Numbered from the stretch's first letter, positions 44,795-56,429 are shown. The stretch is DNA of 64,000 nt from Mycolicibacterium mengxianglii (GCF_015710575.1 NZ_CP065373.1:3720001-3784000), one strand, 5' to 3'. Notes: a model not told the origin generated them from the sequence alone. Numbers and translations: made by a program.

Positions 44795-45945
44795 AGTCGG
44801 CTCATTTCATTACCGTCGCGGATTCCGGTGTCACCTTGTGTCGGGTCAGGTATCGAGAGAGGTTGCGCAGCAGCAGAATCCGTCAACACTGGGCTTTCAG
44901 CCGGGGCGCCCGGTCGGGATCGGCGGCGCGACAACATCGCCCGGAATCTCGGTGCCTGCAATAGGAATACCGCGATCACGACCAGGGCCTTGAACACCAG
45001 AGTGGTCTCGGGGGTGATTCCCGCGGTGTACACCGTGGTGGTCAAAGTCTGGATGATCAGGGCCCCCAGGATCGTTCCGGTGAGACTGAACCGTCCACCC
45101 AGTAGCGACGTGCCCCCGATGACCACAGCCAGGATGGCGTCCATCTCGATCCACAGCCCGGCGTTGTTGGCGTCGGCGGCCGAGATGTTGGAGGAGATCA
45201 TCAGGCCGGCGACCCCGGCACAGAGTGCGCAGAAGACGTAGACGGCAAAAACGATGGAGCGGTGACGAACACCGGCCAGCCTGCTGGCCTCTGGGTTGAT
45301 GCCGACCGACTCCAGCAGCATGCCGAGGGCGGTCCGGCGCACCAGCAGACCTATCAGCACGAACACCGACAGACTCACCAGGATCGCCACCGGCAGCCCG
45401 AACGCATACCCGGCGCCCAGAACTTTGAAGGGCGCGCTGGTGATGGTCACGATCTGACCGTCTGTGATGAACAGCGCGATCCCGCGCCCGGCTGTCATGA
45501 GAACAAGGGTCGCGATGATCGGCTGAACTCCGAAGACCGAGACCAGCATGCCGTTCCACAACCCCAGCCCCACCGCGACACCCAGGGCGATACCCATCGC
45601 GGTGATGACCGTGCCGGCGCCGGCGGGATCGGCTGAGGCGGCGATGTGAGCGCAGGCCAGGGCGCCGCTGACGGCGACGACCGCCCCAACGGAGAGGTCG
45701 ATGCCGCGGGACGCGATCACCAGCGTCATACCCAAAGCCACCAGCATGGTGGGGGCACCGTTACGCAGGATGTCGATCACGCTGCCGAAGAGGTGTCCGT
45801 CCTGGACGCGGATGCTCAGAAAGCTCGGTGTCAGAACAAGGTTCACGGCGAGCAGCAGGATCAGTGCCAGCGCCGGCCACAGCAGCGGGGAGGCCGCGAG
45901 CTTCTTCACGGTCGTCATGTTCGTGGTCGTCATGTTGGTGGTCAC
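44791..45945 (-). CDS. ytfT: Sugar ABC transporter permease (YtfT type)
   Basis: A 384-residue permease of the same family, containing IASRGIDLSVGAVVAVSGAL and the usual C-terminal GGTSLLGGRFSLTGT block. I use GTG 45945, which overlaps the ATPase stop by four bases; the longer frame to 45993 lies inside the ATPase gene. Confidence 0.88.
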   Translation of the reverse strand: MTTNMTTTNMTTVKKLAASPLLWPALALILLLAVNLVLTPSFLSIRVQDGHLFGSVIDILRNGAPTMLVALGMTLVIASRGIDLSVGAVVAVSGALACAHIAASADPAGAGTVITAMGIALGVAVGLGLWNGMLVSVFGVQPIIATLVLMTAGRGIALFITDGQIVTITSAPFKVLGAGYAFGLPVAILVSLSVFVLIGLLVRRTALGMLLESVGINPEASRLAGVRHRSIVFAVYVFCALCAGVAGLMISSNISAADANNAGLWIEMDAILAVVIGGTSLLGGRFSLTGTILGALIIQTLTTTVYTAGITPETTLVFKALVVIAVFLLQAPRFRAMLSRRRSRPGAPAESPVLTDSAAAQPLSIPDPTQGDTGIRDGNEMSRL

Positions 45946-47471
45946 TGGTGGCTCCCGCTGGCGATGAGCGCCGTCAGTTCCCGGACGGTGCATTCCGCTC
46001 CGACCTTGGCGATGCAGTGCCCGTCACGCAGAACTGCGATCCGGTCGCTGATCCGGGCCACCTCGTCGAGTTCAGCGGAGATGAACACCACCCCCATACC
46101 GTCGGCCGCCAAGTCCGTGACCAACTTCTGGATCTGCGCCTTGGCGCCGACGTCGATACCGCGGGTGGGTTCATCGAGGATGAACAGCTGCGGTTCGGTG
46201 ATCAGCCACCGCGCCAGCAGCACCTTCTGCTGGTTGCCGCCACTGAGGTTTTTCACCAGCGCGCCGGGGTCGCGCGGCCGGATGTCGAGGGCCTGCATAT
46301 AGCGCTGCACCAGGTCGTCCTTGGTCTTTTTCGGCAGCGGCCGGGCGAACCCCCGCCGCGCCTGAAGGGCCAGCACCAGGTTGTCGCGGACCGTGAGCTC
46401 GCTGATGATCCCTTCCCCCTTCCGGTCCTCGGAGGAGAAGGCGAAACCCTTGGCGATGGCCGCACGCGGTGAACGCACGGAGGTCGCCTTGCCATTGACC
46501 AGTAGCCGTCCGCTGGTAGCACGGTCTGCACCAAAGAGCAGTCGTGCCAACTCGGTTCGACCCGAACCCAACAGTCCCGCCAAACCGACCACCTCACCGC
46601 GGTGGACGTCGATGTCGGTGGGATGCACCGCAGGCGCGCGTCCGAGGTTCTGGGCACTGAGTACCGTCTCGTCGCGGCGGGAGCTGCCGGTATCGGTGTC
46701 CTCGATCTCCTCCAGCAAGTCGAGCTCGTGGCCGAGCATCGCGGCCACCAACTGCACCCTGTCCAGCGCGGCCGTCGGATACTCGCCGACCAGGCGGCCG
46801 TTGCGCAGCACCGTCATCCGATCGGAGATCTCGTACACCTGGTCGAGAAAGTGCGAGACGAACAACACCGCCGTGCCGCCATCTCGGAGTCGACGGATGA
46901 CCCGGAACAGTTCGGCCACCTCGTCGGCGTCGAGGCTCGACGTCGGTTCATCGAGGATCAGAACCTGTGCCGACACCGCCGTCGCGCGGGCGATCGCGAC
47001 GAGTTGCTGCAGGGCGATGGGGTGGTCGCCGAGGGTGGAACCGGGATCGATGGTCAGGTCGAGCTCGCCGAGCAGTTCTTGCGCTCGCCGATTCATCGCA
47101 CGGTAATCGATGCGCCCCAGGCGACGCGGCTCCCGTCCCAGCAGGATGTTCTCTGCCACGGTGAGGTTCGGACAGAGATTGACCTCTTGGTAGACGGTGC
47201 TGATGCCGGCGTCCTGTGCCTGCCGCGGCCCGTTGAACCGTTGCTCGACGCCGGCCACGGTGATGCTGCCCGAGTCGATGTCGTAGACACCGGTCAGCGC
47301 CTTGATCAACGTCGATTTCCCTGCGCCGTTTTCACCCATCAGCGCGTGGATCTCACCCGGGAGCAGGCGGAAGTCGACCGAATCGAGCGCCTTCACCCCG
47401 GGGAAGCTGATGGTGACGCCCCGCATGTCGACCACCGGGGCGTCACCGCCCCGGGGAACCGGTGTAGTCAT
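45942..47471 (-). CDS. ytfR: Sugar ABC transporter, duplicated ATPase (YtfR type)
   Basis: A 509-residue protein with two ABC domains. The first has Walker [10 protein letters not shown] and Walker B LILDEPTSSLD; the second has the degenerate P-loop GLLGSGRTE, signature LSGGNQQK and [12 protein letters not shown], the normal asymmetry for this class. The ATG at 47471 is preferred to TTG 47474. It powers uptake with the two permeases. Confidence 0.92.
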   Translation of the reverse strand: MTTPVPRGGDAPVVDMRGVTISFPGVKALDSVDFRLLPGEIHALMGENGAGKSTLIKALTGVYDIDSGSITVAGVEQRFNGPRQAQDAGISTVYQEVNLCPNLTVAENILLGREPRRLGRIDYRAMNRRAQELLGELDLTIDPGSTLGDHPIALQQLVAIARATAVSAQVLILDEPTSSLDADEVAELFRVIRRLRDGGTAVLFVSHFLDQVYEISDRMTVLRNGRLVGEYPTAALDRVQLVAAMLGHELDLLEEIEDTDTGSSRRDETVLSAQNLGRAPAVHPTDIDVHRGEVVGLAGLLGSGRTELARLLFGADRATSGRLLVNGKATSVRSPRAAIAKGFAFSSEDRKGEGIISELTVRDNLVLALQARRGFARPLPKKTKDDLVQRYMQALDIRPRDPGALVKNLSGGNQQKVLLARWLITEPQLFILDEPTRGIDVGAKAQIQKLVTDLAADGMGVVFISAELDEVARISDRIAVLRDGHCIAKVGAECTVRELTALIASGSHQ

Positions 47472-47495
47472 CAAGGGATCCCTGCCGCTGCTGTG

Positions 47496-48494
47496 TCAGT
47501 ACTTGCGGTCCGGGAGGACGGCCGCGGCCTGCTGCTGGTCAAACGTTTCGTCCGGGGTGACGACGCGGGGCGGGACGGGATCACCGGCGACGACCTTCTT
47601 CGCAAGGTCCATCAGTTCTGGGCCGAGCAGCGGGTTGCACTCCACGATGAAGTTGAACTTGCCGTCGGCGAGCGCCTGCATGCCGTCGTGGGTGGCGTCG
47701 ATCGCAACGATCTTGATGTCCTGGCCCGGCTTCTTGCCGGCGGCTTCGATGGCTTCCATCGCACCGAGGGCCATGTCGTCGTTCTGGGCGAACACCAGGT
47801 CGATCTTCGGGTTCGCCTTGAGGAATGCCTCCATCACCTGCTTGCCGCCGGACCGCGTGAAATCGCCTGTCTGAGAGGCGATCACATTCAGTTTGGGGTC
47901 TCCTGCGATGGCGTCTGCGAACCCTTTGCTTCGTTCCAATGCGGGGTCAGAACCCGTTGTCCCCTCGAGTTGAACGATGTTCACCGGCCCCGGAGCCGCG
48001 GCGTATTCCTTGACCACCCAATCGCCGGCCCACTGACCTTCACGCACGAAGTCCGCGCCCAGGAACGTTTTGAAAACGTCGGGTTCGTCGGTGTCGACCG
48101 CGCGGTCGGTGAGGATGACCGGGATGCCGGCGTTCTTGGCCTCCAGGAGGACCGCGTCCCAGCCCGTGCGAACCACCGGACTGAACGCAATCACGTCGAC
48201 GCCCTGCTGCACAAAGGAGCGGATCGCCGAGATCTGATTCTCCTGTTCCCCGTTTGCGTCAGAGAACTTCAGGTCGACGTCTGCAGTCTTGGCCGCATCC
48301 TGAATCGAGGCGGTGTTCGCCGTGCGCCAGCCACTCTCCGCCCCCACCTGGGAGAACCCCATGGTGATCTGGCCGCCCACTGCACTGTCGCCGGAACCGC
48401 TGTTGGTGCCGTCTGTTGGGGCCGGCCCGCTGCCACACGCTGCCAGCACACCGACCGCCGCGATGCCTAGCACCGCAGTGAGAACTCTTTTCAC
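47496..48494 (-). CDS. ytfQ: Sugar-binding lipoprotein (YtfQ type)
   Basis: A 332-residue periplasmic-binding-protein homologue anchored as a lipoprotein (hydrophobic leader, lipobox LAAC near residue 17). The body matches the ribose/galactofuranose-binding group (ITMGFSQVGAESGWRTANT, IAFSPVVRTGWDAVL). GTG start with AAGGAG upstream. It is the first gene of the leftward operon and probably binds L-arabinose, perhaps in furanose form. Confidence 0.9.
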   Translation of the reverse strand: MKRVLTAVLGIAAVGVLAACGSGPAPTDGTNSGSGDSAVGGQITMGFSQVGAESGWRTANTASIQDAAKTADVDLKFSDANGEQENQISAIRSFVQQGVDVIAFSPVVRTGWDAVLLEAKNAGIPVILTDRAVDTDEPDVFKTFLGADFVREGQWAGDWVVKEYAAAPGPVNIVQLEGTTGSDPALERSKGFADAIAGDPKLNVIASQTGDFTRSGGKQVMEAFLKANPKIDLVFAQNDDMALGAMEAIEAAGKKPGQDIKIVAIDATHDGMQALADGKFNFIVECNPLLGPELMDLAKKVVAGDPVPPRVVTPDETFDQQQAAAVLPDRKY

Positions 48495-48600
48495 GACAAC
48501 TCCTTAGATGGGCTGTTCACCGAGGTCACGCCTCCGCCGAGGCGTCGCCAGCCATGTGAGAGAGGGGTGGAGCCGATGTGACCGGCGTTACATCGGTCGA

Positions 48601-48630
48601 ATGTTAACGCTCACATTTGGCGAAAGTCAA
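48601..48630 (-). promoter_or_regulatory. Promoter and operator of the arabinose operon
   Basis: On the minus strand TTGACT (48630-48625) and TAACAT (48606-48601) are separated by 18 bases, a good sigma-A-type promoter. The first operator copy (48601-48616) covers the -10 box, so bound repressor would block RNA polymerase. Confidence 0.65.
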
Positions 48631-48636
48631 TGGTTT

Positions 48637-48652
48637 CGTTAGCGCTCACATT
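48637..48652. promoter_or_regulatory. Middle LacI-type operator
   Basis: CGTTAGCGCTCACATT lies between the two promoters, just upstream of the leftward -35 box. It could allow looping or cooperative binding with the outer copies. Confidence 0.55.
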
Positions 48653-48667
48653 GGCGGCGCCCAGGTC

Positions 48668-48717
48668 TTGACAAACAGTGAGGCGCGTCACAAGATCATC
48701 GATGTTAGCGCTCACAT
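48668..48717 (+). promoter_or_regulatory. Promoter and operator of the galactose operon
   Basis: TTGACA (48668-48673) and CAAGAT (48691-48696) are 17 bases apart. The operator ATGTTAGCGCTCACAT (48702-48717) covers the expected start of transcription. The gene start lies 57 bases downstream. Confidence 0.65.
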
Positions 48718-48774
48718 CGCCTGCGGTCACTCATTGCGCGACTGCGATGCGTAGCAGACCAAACCGGAGGATTC

Positions 48775-49875
48775 ATGCGCAAAAGCCTTGTTCGAGTCGT
48801 GAGCGCGCTGGCTGTGGCGGCCACGCTCGCGAGCGCCGGCTGCGGCCGCTCGACCACAACCGAAGGCGCCGACAGCGGCGGCGAACACACAGGAACGGTG
48901 GGCATCGCGATGCCCACGAAGTCGTCCGAACGCTGGGTAGCCGACGGCGACAACATGGCCAAGCAGTTCCAGGCGCTCGGCTACGACACCGACCTGCAGT
49001 ACGGCGACGACGTGGTGCAGAACCAGGTGTCGCAAATCGAAAACATGATCACCAAGGGTGTCAAGGTGCTGGTCATCGCACCGATCGACGGTTCGTCGCT
49101 CACCGACATCCTGCAACGCGCAGCTGACGCCGACATCCCCGTGGTCAGTTACGACCGGCTGATTCGTGGCTCCGAAAACGTCGACTATTACGCGACATTC
49201 GACAACTTCAAGGTCGGCGTCCTGCAGGCCACCTACATCGTCGACAAGCTGGGTGTCGCGCAGAACCCGGGGCCGTTCAACATCGAACTCTTCGCCGGGT
49301 CGCCCGATGACAACAATGCGACGTTCTTCTTCGATGGCGCCATGAGTGTGCTCAAGCCCTACATCGACAGCGGCAAGCTGGTGGTCAAGAGTGGCCAGAC
49401 GTCATTCGACCAGGTGGCGACCCTGCGCTGGGACGGCGGGCTGGCACAGTCGCGCATGGACAATCTGCTGAGCCGGGCCTACACCAGCGGACGGGTGGAT
49501 GCGGTGCTCTCCCCCTACGACGGCATGTCACTGGGAATCATCTCGGCACTCAAGAGCGCGGGCTACGGCACGCCCGCCAATCCGCTACCCATCGTCACCG
49601 GTCAGGACGCCGAACTGGCGTCGGTGAAGTCGATCATCGCCGGCGAGCAGACCCAGACGGTGTTCAAGGACACCCGCGAACTGGCCAAATCTGCTGTGCA
49701 GATGGTGGATTCATTGCTGACAGGCGGCACGCCCGAGGTCAATGACACCACCACCTACGACAACGGGGTCAAGGTTGTCCCGGCGTACCTGCTCGACCCG
49801 GTCAGCGTCGACAAGTCCAATTACCAAAAGGCACTCGTCGACACGGGTTACTACACGTCAGCGCAGCTCACCTGA
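48775..49875 (+). CDS. chvE: Multiple-monosaccharide-binding lipoprotein (ChvE type)
   Basis: A 366-residue substrate-binding lipoprotein (lipobox SAGC near residue 22) of the ChvE/GguABC group, with [28 protein letters not shown]-type VVSYDRLI and [25 protein letters not shown]. ChvE homologues bind galactose, arabinose and other aldoses. GGAGG four bases before the ATG. It heads the rightward operon. Confidence 0.9.
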   Translation: MRKSLVRVVSALAVAATLASAGCGRSTTTEGADSGGEHTGTVGIAMPTKSSERWVADGDNMAKQFQALGYDTDLQYGDDVVQNQVSQIENMITKGVKVLVIAPIDGSSLTDILQRAADADIPVVSYDRLIRGSENVDYYATFDNFKVGVLQATYIVDKLGVAQNPGPFNIELFAGSPDDNNATFFFDGAMSVLKPYIDSGKLVVKSGQTSFDQVATLRWDGGLAQSRMDNLLSRAYTSGRVDAVLSPYDGMSLGIISALKSAGYGTPANPLPIVTGQDAELASVKSIIAGEQTQTVFKDTRELAKSAVQMVDSLLTGGTPEVNDTTTYDNGVKVVPAYLLDPVSVDKSNYQKALVDTGYYTSAQLT

Positions 49876-51416
49876 TGGCCGAAAGCGGGGCACCGCTGCT
49901 GGAAATGCGCGACATCACCAAACGATTCGGCAATGTCACCGCCCTGAGCCAGGTCAATCTCACTGTGCGACAAGGCGAGATCCACGCCATCTGCGGTGAG
50001 AACGGCGCGGGCAAGTCGACGCTGATGAAGGTGCTCAGCGGGATCTACCCGCACGGCAGTTACGAGGGCGAGTTCGTCTTCGACGGGACACCCGGTCACT
50101 TCAAGGACATCCGCACCAGCGAACGGCGCGGCATCGCGATCATCCACCAGGAGCTCGCGCTGGTACCGGTGTTGTCCATCGCCGAGAACATCTTCCTCGG
50201 CAATGAGCACGCCTCCGCCGGGGTGATCAGCTGGCACCAGACCATGACCCACGCCCAGCAGCTCCTGGACCGGGTGGGTCTGCGCGAGAGTCCGCGTACC
50301 CGGATCTCCGACATCGGAGTGGGCAAGCAGCAGCTCGTCGAGATCGCCAAGGCGCTGTCGAAGAAAGTGAAGCTGCTCATCCTCGACGAGCCGACGGCGG
50401 CACTCAACGACGAGGACAGCAGGCACCTGCTCGACCTCATCGTCGAGCTCAGGGACCAGGGTCTGACGTGCATCATCATCTCGCACAAGCTCAACGAGGT
50501 GACACGGGTGGCCGACAGCATCACGATCCTGCGTGACGGCCGGACCATCGAGACCCTGCCGGTCGAACACGGCCTCACCGAGGAACACATCATCCGCGGG
50601 ATGGTGGGCCGCGACATGGTGGACCGCTTCCCCGAACGAACCGCTCACCCCATCGGCGACGTCACGTTCGCCATCGAGGACTGGACGGTGTACCACCCAC
50701 TGGACCAGCAACGCAAGGTCGTCGACGGCGTCTCCATCAACGTTCGCCGCGGAGAAGTCGTCGGCCTGGCCGGGCTGATGGGCGCCGGCCGCACCGAACT
50801 GGCGATGAGTGTGTTCGGCCGCAGTTACGGGAAGAAGGCTGGCGGCAAGGTTTTCAAGGACGGCAAGGAGATTCGGACCCGGACCGTCTCCGAGGCCATC
50901 AGCCACCGGATCGCCTACGCCACTGAAGACCGCAAGCATTACGGCCTCAACCTGATGGACGACATCGCCCGTAGCGTCACTCTCGCCTCGCTGCCGAAGG
51001 TGAGCAAGATGTCGATCATCAACGAGCACGAAGAGACAGTCGTCGCCGAGCGTTTCCGCAAGGACATGCAGATCAAGGCTCCCTCCGTGAAGGCCACCAC
51101 CGGCAACCTGTCCGGCGGTAACCAACAGAAGGTGGTCCTGAGCAAGTGGATCTTCGTCGACCCGGACGTCTTGATCCTCGACGAACCCACCCGCGGAATC
51201 GATGTCGGCGCCAAGTACGAGATCTACATGATCATCAATTCCCTTGCCGCACAGGGTAAAGCGGTAATCGTGATCTCCTCCGAACTCCCCGAGCTGATCG
51301 GCTTGTGCGACCGCATCTACACCCTCAACGAGGGTCGTCTCACCGGCGAGGTGGCCCGCGAGGACGCCAAGCAGGAGACGTTGATGCGTTACATGATGAA
51401 GGGACGAACTGCATGA
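49875..51416 (+). CDS. gguA: Monosaccharide ABC transporter ATPase (GguA/MmsA type)
   Basis: A 513-residue duplicated ABC ATPase: Walker [22 protein letters not shown] in the first half; [17 protein letters not shown] and [12 protein letters not shown] in the second. Overlaps the binding-protein stop (TGATG) and the permease start (ATGA). Confidence 0.92.
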   Translation: MAESGAPLLEMRDITKRFGNVTALSQVNLTVRQGEIHAICGENGAGKSTLMKVLSGIYPHGSYEGEFVFDGTPGHFKDIRTSERRGIAIIHQELALVPVLSIAENIFLGNEHASAGVISWHQTMTHAQQLLDRVGLRESPRTRISDIGVGKQQLVEIAKALSKKVKLLILDEPTAALNDEDSRHLLDLIVELRDQGLTCIIISHKLNEVTRVADSITILRDGRTIETLPVEHGLTEEHIIRGMVGRDMVDRFPERTAHPIGDVTFAIEDWTVYHPLDQQRKVVDGVSINVRRGEVVGLAGLMGAGRTELAMSVFGRSYGKKAGGKVFKDGKEIRTRTVSEAISHRIAYATEDRKHYGLNLMDDIARSVTLASLPKVSKMSIINEHEETVVAERFRKDMQIKAPSVKATTGNLSGGNQQKVVLSKWIFVDPDVLILDEPTRGIDVGAKYEIYMIINSLAAQGKAVIVISSELPELIGLCDRIYTLNEGRLTGEVAREDAKQETLMRYMMKGRTA

Positions 51417-52645
51417 CCACCACTCCGACGGTGACCACAACGTCGGCTACGCCGCCGTCGACGCCACCGGAATCCCCGGTCAACCGGCTGAAAACGGCGC
51501 TGCGGGGCAACTTCCGGCAGTACGGCATGGTTGTCGCCCTGATTCTGATCGTGGTGTTGTTCCAGGCCTGGACCAGCGGCATTCTGCTCAAGCCGCTCAA
51601 CGTCACCAACATCGTGCAGCAGAACGGCTATATCCTCATCCTGGCGATCGGGATGGTGATCGTCATCATCTCGGGACACATCGACCTGTCGGTGGGCTCG
51701 ATCGCCGGATTCATCGGAGCCATGTCCGCGGTCCTGATGATCCGTCATGACATGCCGTGGCCGGTCGCCGTGGTGGTCTGCCTGTTGCTGGGAGCGCTGA
51801 TCGGCGCGTGGCAGGGTTTCTGGATCGCCTATGTCGGCATCCCGTCCTTCATCGTCACCTTGGCGGGCATGCTGGTGTTCCGCGGAGCGACGCAGTATCT
51901 GCTGCAGGGTCAGTCGATCGCACCGTTCCCGCGCGGCTTCGGCCAAGTCAGCAGCGGCTTCCTGCCGGAGATCGGCGGTAGCAGCCTCTACCACTGGCCC
52001 ACTATCATCCTCGGCGGCCTCGTCATGGTGGCCGCGGTATGGCAGCAGGTGCGGCAGCGAAGGACGCAGGCTCAGTACGGGTTCGACGTACTCCCTGCCG
52101 GGTGGTTCATCGCCAAATGCGCTGCGATCATCGCTGCGCTCGCCGCCTTCACGCTCCTGCTGGCCAGCTACCGCGGCGTGCCGGTCGTCGGCATCATCCT
52201 GGCGATCGCCTTTGTCATCTACGCGTTCGTCATGCGTTCCACGGTGTTCGGCCGACAGGTCTACGCAGTCGGGGGCAATGTGGCCGCTGCCCGACTCTCG
52301 GGCGTGAAGACCAAGCGGGTCACCTTCCTGGTATTCGTCAACATGGGGCTGCTGTCGGCGCTGGCCGGGCTGCTCTTCGCCGCCCGCCTCAACTCCGCAA
52401 CGCCACAGGCGGGTATCGGCATGGAACTGGAGGCCATCGCGGCGGCATTCATCGGCGGAGCGTCAGCCAACGGCGGTGTCGGCACGGTGTTCGGCGCCAT
52501 CATCGGCGGCTTCGTCCTCGGCGTTCTGAACAACGGAATGTCGCTGGTCGGTATCGGCAGCGATGTGCAGCAGCTCATCAAGGGTCTGGTGCTGTTGGCC
52601 GCAGTCGGCTTCGACGTCTACAACAAGAAGAAGGGTGGGTCCTGA
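51413..52645 (+). CDS. gguB: Monosaccharide ABC transporter permease (GguB/MmsB type)
   Basis: A 410-residue permease longer than the ribose class, with the insert typical of GguB between helices, and the blocks [19 protein letters not shown] and [20 protein letters not shown]. It presumably works alone as a homodimer with GguA. ATG 51413 overlaps the ATPase stop. Confidence 0.9.
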   Translation: MTTTPTVTTTSATPPSTPPESPVNRLKTALRGNFRQYGMVVALILIVVLFQAWTSGILLKPLNVTNIVQQNGYILILAIGMVIVIISGHIDLSVGSIAGFIGAMSAVLMIRHDMPWPVAVVVCLLLGALIGAWQGFWIAYVGIPSFIVTLAGMLVFRGATQYLLQGQSIAPFPRGFGQVSSGFLPEIGGSSLYHWPTIILGGLVMVAAVWQQVRQRRTQAQYGFDVLPAGWFIAKCAAIIAALAAFTLLLASYRGVPVVGIILAIAFVIYAFVMRSTVFGRQVYAVGGNVAAARLSGVKTKRVTFLVFVNMGLLSALAGLLFAARLNSATPQAGIGMELEAIAAAFIGGASANGGVGTVFGAIIGGFVLGVLNNGMSLVGIGSDVQQLIKGLVLLAAVGFDVYNKKKGGS

Positions 52646-52646
52646 C

Positions 52647-52865
52647 ATGCCCGATGGTGGTATCGCTGACCGATTCGCACACGACATCGTCACTTTCATG
52701 CGCAACTGGGCGCCTTACGGGGGGCCGCCGGCCGACGAGGTACTGCCGGAATTCGGGCTGACGCGAGACCAGCTGGCGCAGCGTTACCGGCTGATCCTGG
52801 CGACCGAGGAAGCCCGGCGCGAGCAGTTACGGAGACAGCCCTGGACGGCGTTGCGCCCCCGGTGA
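52647..52865 (+). CDS. 72-residue HTH-like protein inside the sugar operon, unknown
   Basis: A small basic protein between the transporter permease and galT, separated from the first by one base and overlapping the second by four. The pattern NWAPYGGPPADEVLPEFGLTRDQLAQRY resembles the short DUF3263-type helix-turn-helix proteins of actinobacteria. That likeness is weak evidence. Its tight coupling suggests a role linked to galactose use, perhaps a small regulator. Confidence 0.6.
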   Translation: MPDGGIADRFAHDIVTFMRNWAPYGGPPADEVLPEFGLTRDQLAQRYRLILATEEARREQLRRQPWTALRPR

Positions 52866-53955
52866 CCCCCACGACGACCCCCACCCCGACACACTGGAAG
52901 CTCTCCGATGGACGCGATCTGTTGTTCTTCGAGCTGCCCGGTCACAGCGTCACCCCGGTCCCCGACCGGCGGCCGCTCCCCCGGAACGCAGATAGCAAGT
53001 CGGAGTTACGTTTCGACCGGACCACAGGCCAATGGGTGATCATCGCGGCACTGCGCCAACAGCGCACCTACAAGCCGCCGGCTGACCAGTGCCCGCTGTG
53101 CCCGGGGCCGTCCGGGCTGACCAGTGAAATCCCTGCCGCCGACTACGACGTCGCCGTCTTCGAAAACCGCTTCGCCAGCCTGTCCGGCGCCGACGGATCC
53201 CCGTTCCGGTTGCCCGAGCCATCCGGCGAGGACTTCGTGTCCGCGCCGAGTCATGGCCGCTGCGAGGTGATCTGCTTCTCCAGCGATCACAGCGGATCCT
53301 TCGCCGATCTGGACTATGCGCACGCCCGACTCGTTGTCGAGGTATGGCGGCACCGTACCCGCGACCTGATGGACCGACCCGGGATCGAGCAGGTGTTCTG
53401 CTTCGAGAACCGCGGCGAGGAGATCGGCGTGACCCTCACCCACCCGCACGGTCAGATATACGGCTACCCGTACGTGACGCCCCGGACGGCGACCATGTTG
53501 CGAGAAGCCGACGCGCACCGCGCTTCTCGCGGTACCAATCTGTTCGCCGACATCCTCCACCACGAGGTGGCATCCGGGTCCCGGATCATCGCCCGCACCG
53601 AAACTTTCACCGCATTCGTACCGTTCGCCGCACGCTGGCCGGTCGAGGTGCATATCTACCCGAACAGGTTTGTGCACAACCTGATGGAACTCGATCACGC
53701 CGAACTCGATGGCTTCACCGAGATCTACCAGACGGTCTTGACACGGCTGGACCGCATGTACGGCGAGCCGCTGCCGTACATGTCTGCGCTGCATCAATAC
53801 ACCGATGCCCAACGCGAAGGGTACTTCCACGTCCAGCTGATCTCGACCCGGCGCAGCGCCACCAAACTCAAGTACCTCGCCAGCTCCGAATCCGTCATGG
53901 AGGCGTTCATCAACGACGTGAGTCCCGAATCCCTGGCCCAACTGCTCCGAGAGCT

Positions 53956-53959
<4 letters not shown>
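52862..53959 (+). CDS. galT: Galactose-1-phosphate uridylyltransferase
   Basis: A 365-residue HIT-superfamily enzyme of the Leloir pathway. The nucleophilic His is in [12 protein letters not shown], the first zinc site in CPLCPG, and ENRF...FFEN-type motifs follow. The GTG start overlaps the upstream stop. It exchanges UDP between glucose-1-P and galactose-1-P. Confidence 0.93.
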
Positions 53960-55062
<1,103 letters not shown>

Positions 55063-55066
55063 CGAC

Positions 55067-56011
55067 ATGCCTGGTGTACTGGGGACTCAGTACGAGCTGG
55101 CCCTGTGGGCGGACGGGCGATGGATACGCGGTGCGATCACCGGTGTGGGCGCCGCGCTTCGGCACCTCGCGGTTGGCGGCGTCAAGCTCACCCCGGGCTT
55201 CGGCGATCGTGATCCGGCGCCGTTCTACTGCGGCAAGGTGCTGGCTCCGTGGCCTAATCGCGTCCGCGACGGTCAGTGGACGCACAACGGGCACACACTC
55301 CAACTCGACATCACCGACCCTGAATTCGGCACCGCGCTGCACGGCTTGCTGTGCGCCACCGAGTATCAACCCATCGCACGCTCGGCCTCGTCGATTACGC
55401 TCAGCGCGCCCGTTGCCCGGCACAGCGGGTATCCGTTCGAACTCGAGACCACAGTCTGCTATCAGCTGACGGCCTTTGGGCTGCTGACCACGCAGTCGAT
55501 TCGCAATGTCGGCTCAGATAGTGCGCCGGTGGCTCTCGGCGCCCACCCTTTCCTGTCGGTCGGCGACGCGGCGACCGAGAGTTTGACTCTTGTGGTCAAG
55601 GGCGGCCGGCACTTCGACGTCGACGACCGACTCATACCGGTTCGCACCACTGCGGTGGAAGGCACCAAATGGGACCTGCGCGCCGGGCGGGTCATCGCGG
55701 ACCTCGACCTTGACGACTCGTGGTCCGTTGTGGATGGGCAGGGCGGCGGCAGCGTCCACACTTTGCGCGCGCCCGACGGGCGCGCCGTCTCGCTGTGGGC
55801 TGACGAGAACATGGGGTTTGTGCACGTGTTCATCACGCGCAAGTTCCCCAGCGCCGACGGTTTTGTGACTGCAGTGGCGCTGGAACCGATGACCGCCCCG
55901 GCGAACGCACTCAACAACGGAGTCGGAATCCGCTGGCTGCAACCCGGCGAAACCTTCTCCGCCTCGTGGGCGATCCGCTACGACGACAGCGGTCGGCACT
56001 CACTGTCATAG
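55067..56011 (+). CDS. galM: Aldose 1-epimerase (galactose mutarotase)
   Basis: A 314-residue GalM-fold protein that interconverts sugar anomers. Catalytic His lies in LGAHPFL and the catalytic Glu in VALEPMTAP; WPNRVRDGQW is the usual substrate loop. The ATG is four bases after the galK stop. It ends the rightward operon before a strong hairpin. galE is not in this window. Confidence 0.88.
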   Translation: MPGVLGTQYELALWADGRWIRGAITGVGAALRHLAVGGVKLTPGFGDRDPAPFYCGKVLAPWPNRVRDGQWTHNGHTLQLDITDPEFGTALHGLLCATEYQPIARSASSITLSAPVARHSGYPFELETTVCYQLTAFGLLTTQSIRNVGSDSAPVALGAHPFLSVGDAATESLTLVVKGGRHFDVDDRLIPVRTTAVEGTKWDLRAGRVIADLDLDDSWSVVDGQGGGSVHTLRAPDGRAVSLWADENMGFVHVFITRKFPSADGFVTAVALEPMTAPANALNNGVGIRWLQPGETFSASWAIRYDDSGRHSLS

Positions 56012-56025
56012 CCCTCGAAACAAAG

Positions 56026-56055
56026 AACAGGCCAGGACTTTCGTCCTGGCCTGTT
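56026..56055. terminator. Strong bidirectional terminator between galM and tmRNA
   Basis: AACAGGCCAGGAC and GTCCTGGCCTGTT form a perfect 13-bp stem with loop TTTC. It follows galM by 15 bases in one direction and the tmRNA 3' end by eight in the other, so it should serve both. Confidence 0.85.
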
Positions 56056-56063
56056 CCTATCAG

Positions 56064-56429
56064 TGGAGCTGCCGGGAATCGAACCCGGGTCCTACGGCAT
56101 TCCCTCAAGACTTCTCCGTGCGCAGTTCGCTATGTCTCTACTCGGATCTCCTGATCACGCGAACAAGCCAGGATGACGATCCCAGTCGCTGTTTGATGTC
56201 CCCATAGGTCCCGCGACCGAACCCATGGGTGGGTCCCTCTAGCTGATGCCAGGGTCCGGGCCGAGGGCGCTCCCGGTCTGACAGACACACCGTCGCTTAG
56301 GCAGCGAGGGCGTAGTCGCGCTGATTGGAATCGGCGCTTAATTGGTTGCAACGACGCTTACGGTGGTCATTTGCCTGCACCGGCACGCTTCCCTTGATTC
56401 GATGCGCGAAGTCGAAACCGATCAGCCCC
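56064..56429 (-). ncRNA. ssrA: tmRNA
   Basis: A 366-base one-piece tmRNA. The 5' end GGGGCTGATCGGTTTCGAC pairs with the 3' acceptor CAGCTCC followed by A; CCA is not encoded. The T-loop TTCGATT is at the 3' end. The tag frame (56335-56297) encodes ADSNQRDYALAA before TAA, the mycobacterial-type proteolysis tag. It rescues stalled ribosomes together with SmpB, whose gene lies 1.8 kb upstream on the same strand. Confidence 0.95.

Larger units (their letters stand above)
48495..48774. promoter_or_regulatory. Shared control region of the divergent sugar operons
   Basis: 280 bases without a gene, containing one promoter in each direction and three copies of a LacI-type operator. The motif is ATGTTAACGCTCACAT, CGTTAGCGCTCACATT and ATGTTAGCGCTCACAT in order. 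Central CG and imperfect dyad symmetry (TAGCGCTCA) are typical for LacI-family sites. Confidence 0.75.

Noticed and set aside
46602..48470. 622-codon plus-strand open frame opposite ytfR/ytfQ
   Set aside because: Shadow frame over two genes with clear ABC motifs; it has no domain and spans a gene boundary.
49851..51440. 529-codon minus-strand open frame opposite gguA
   Set aside because: Shadow frame; the plus-strand gene has complete Walker and signature motifs in both halves.
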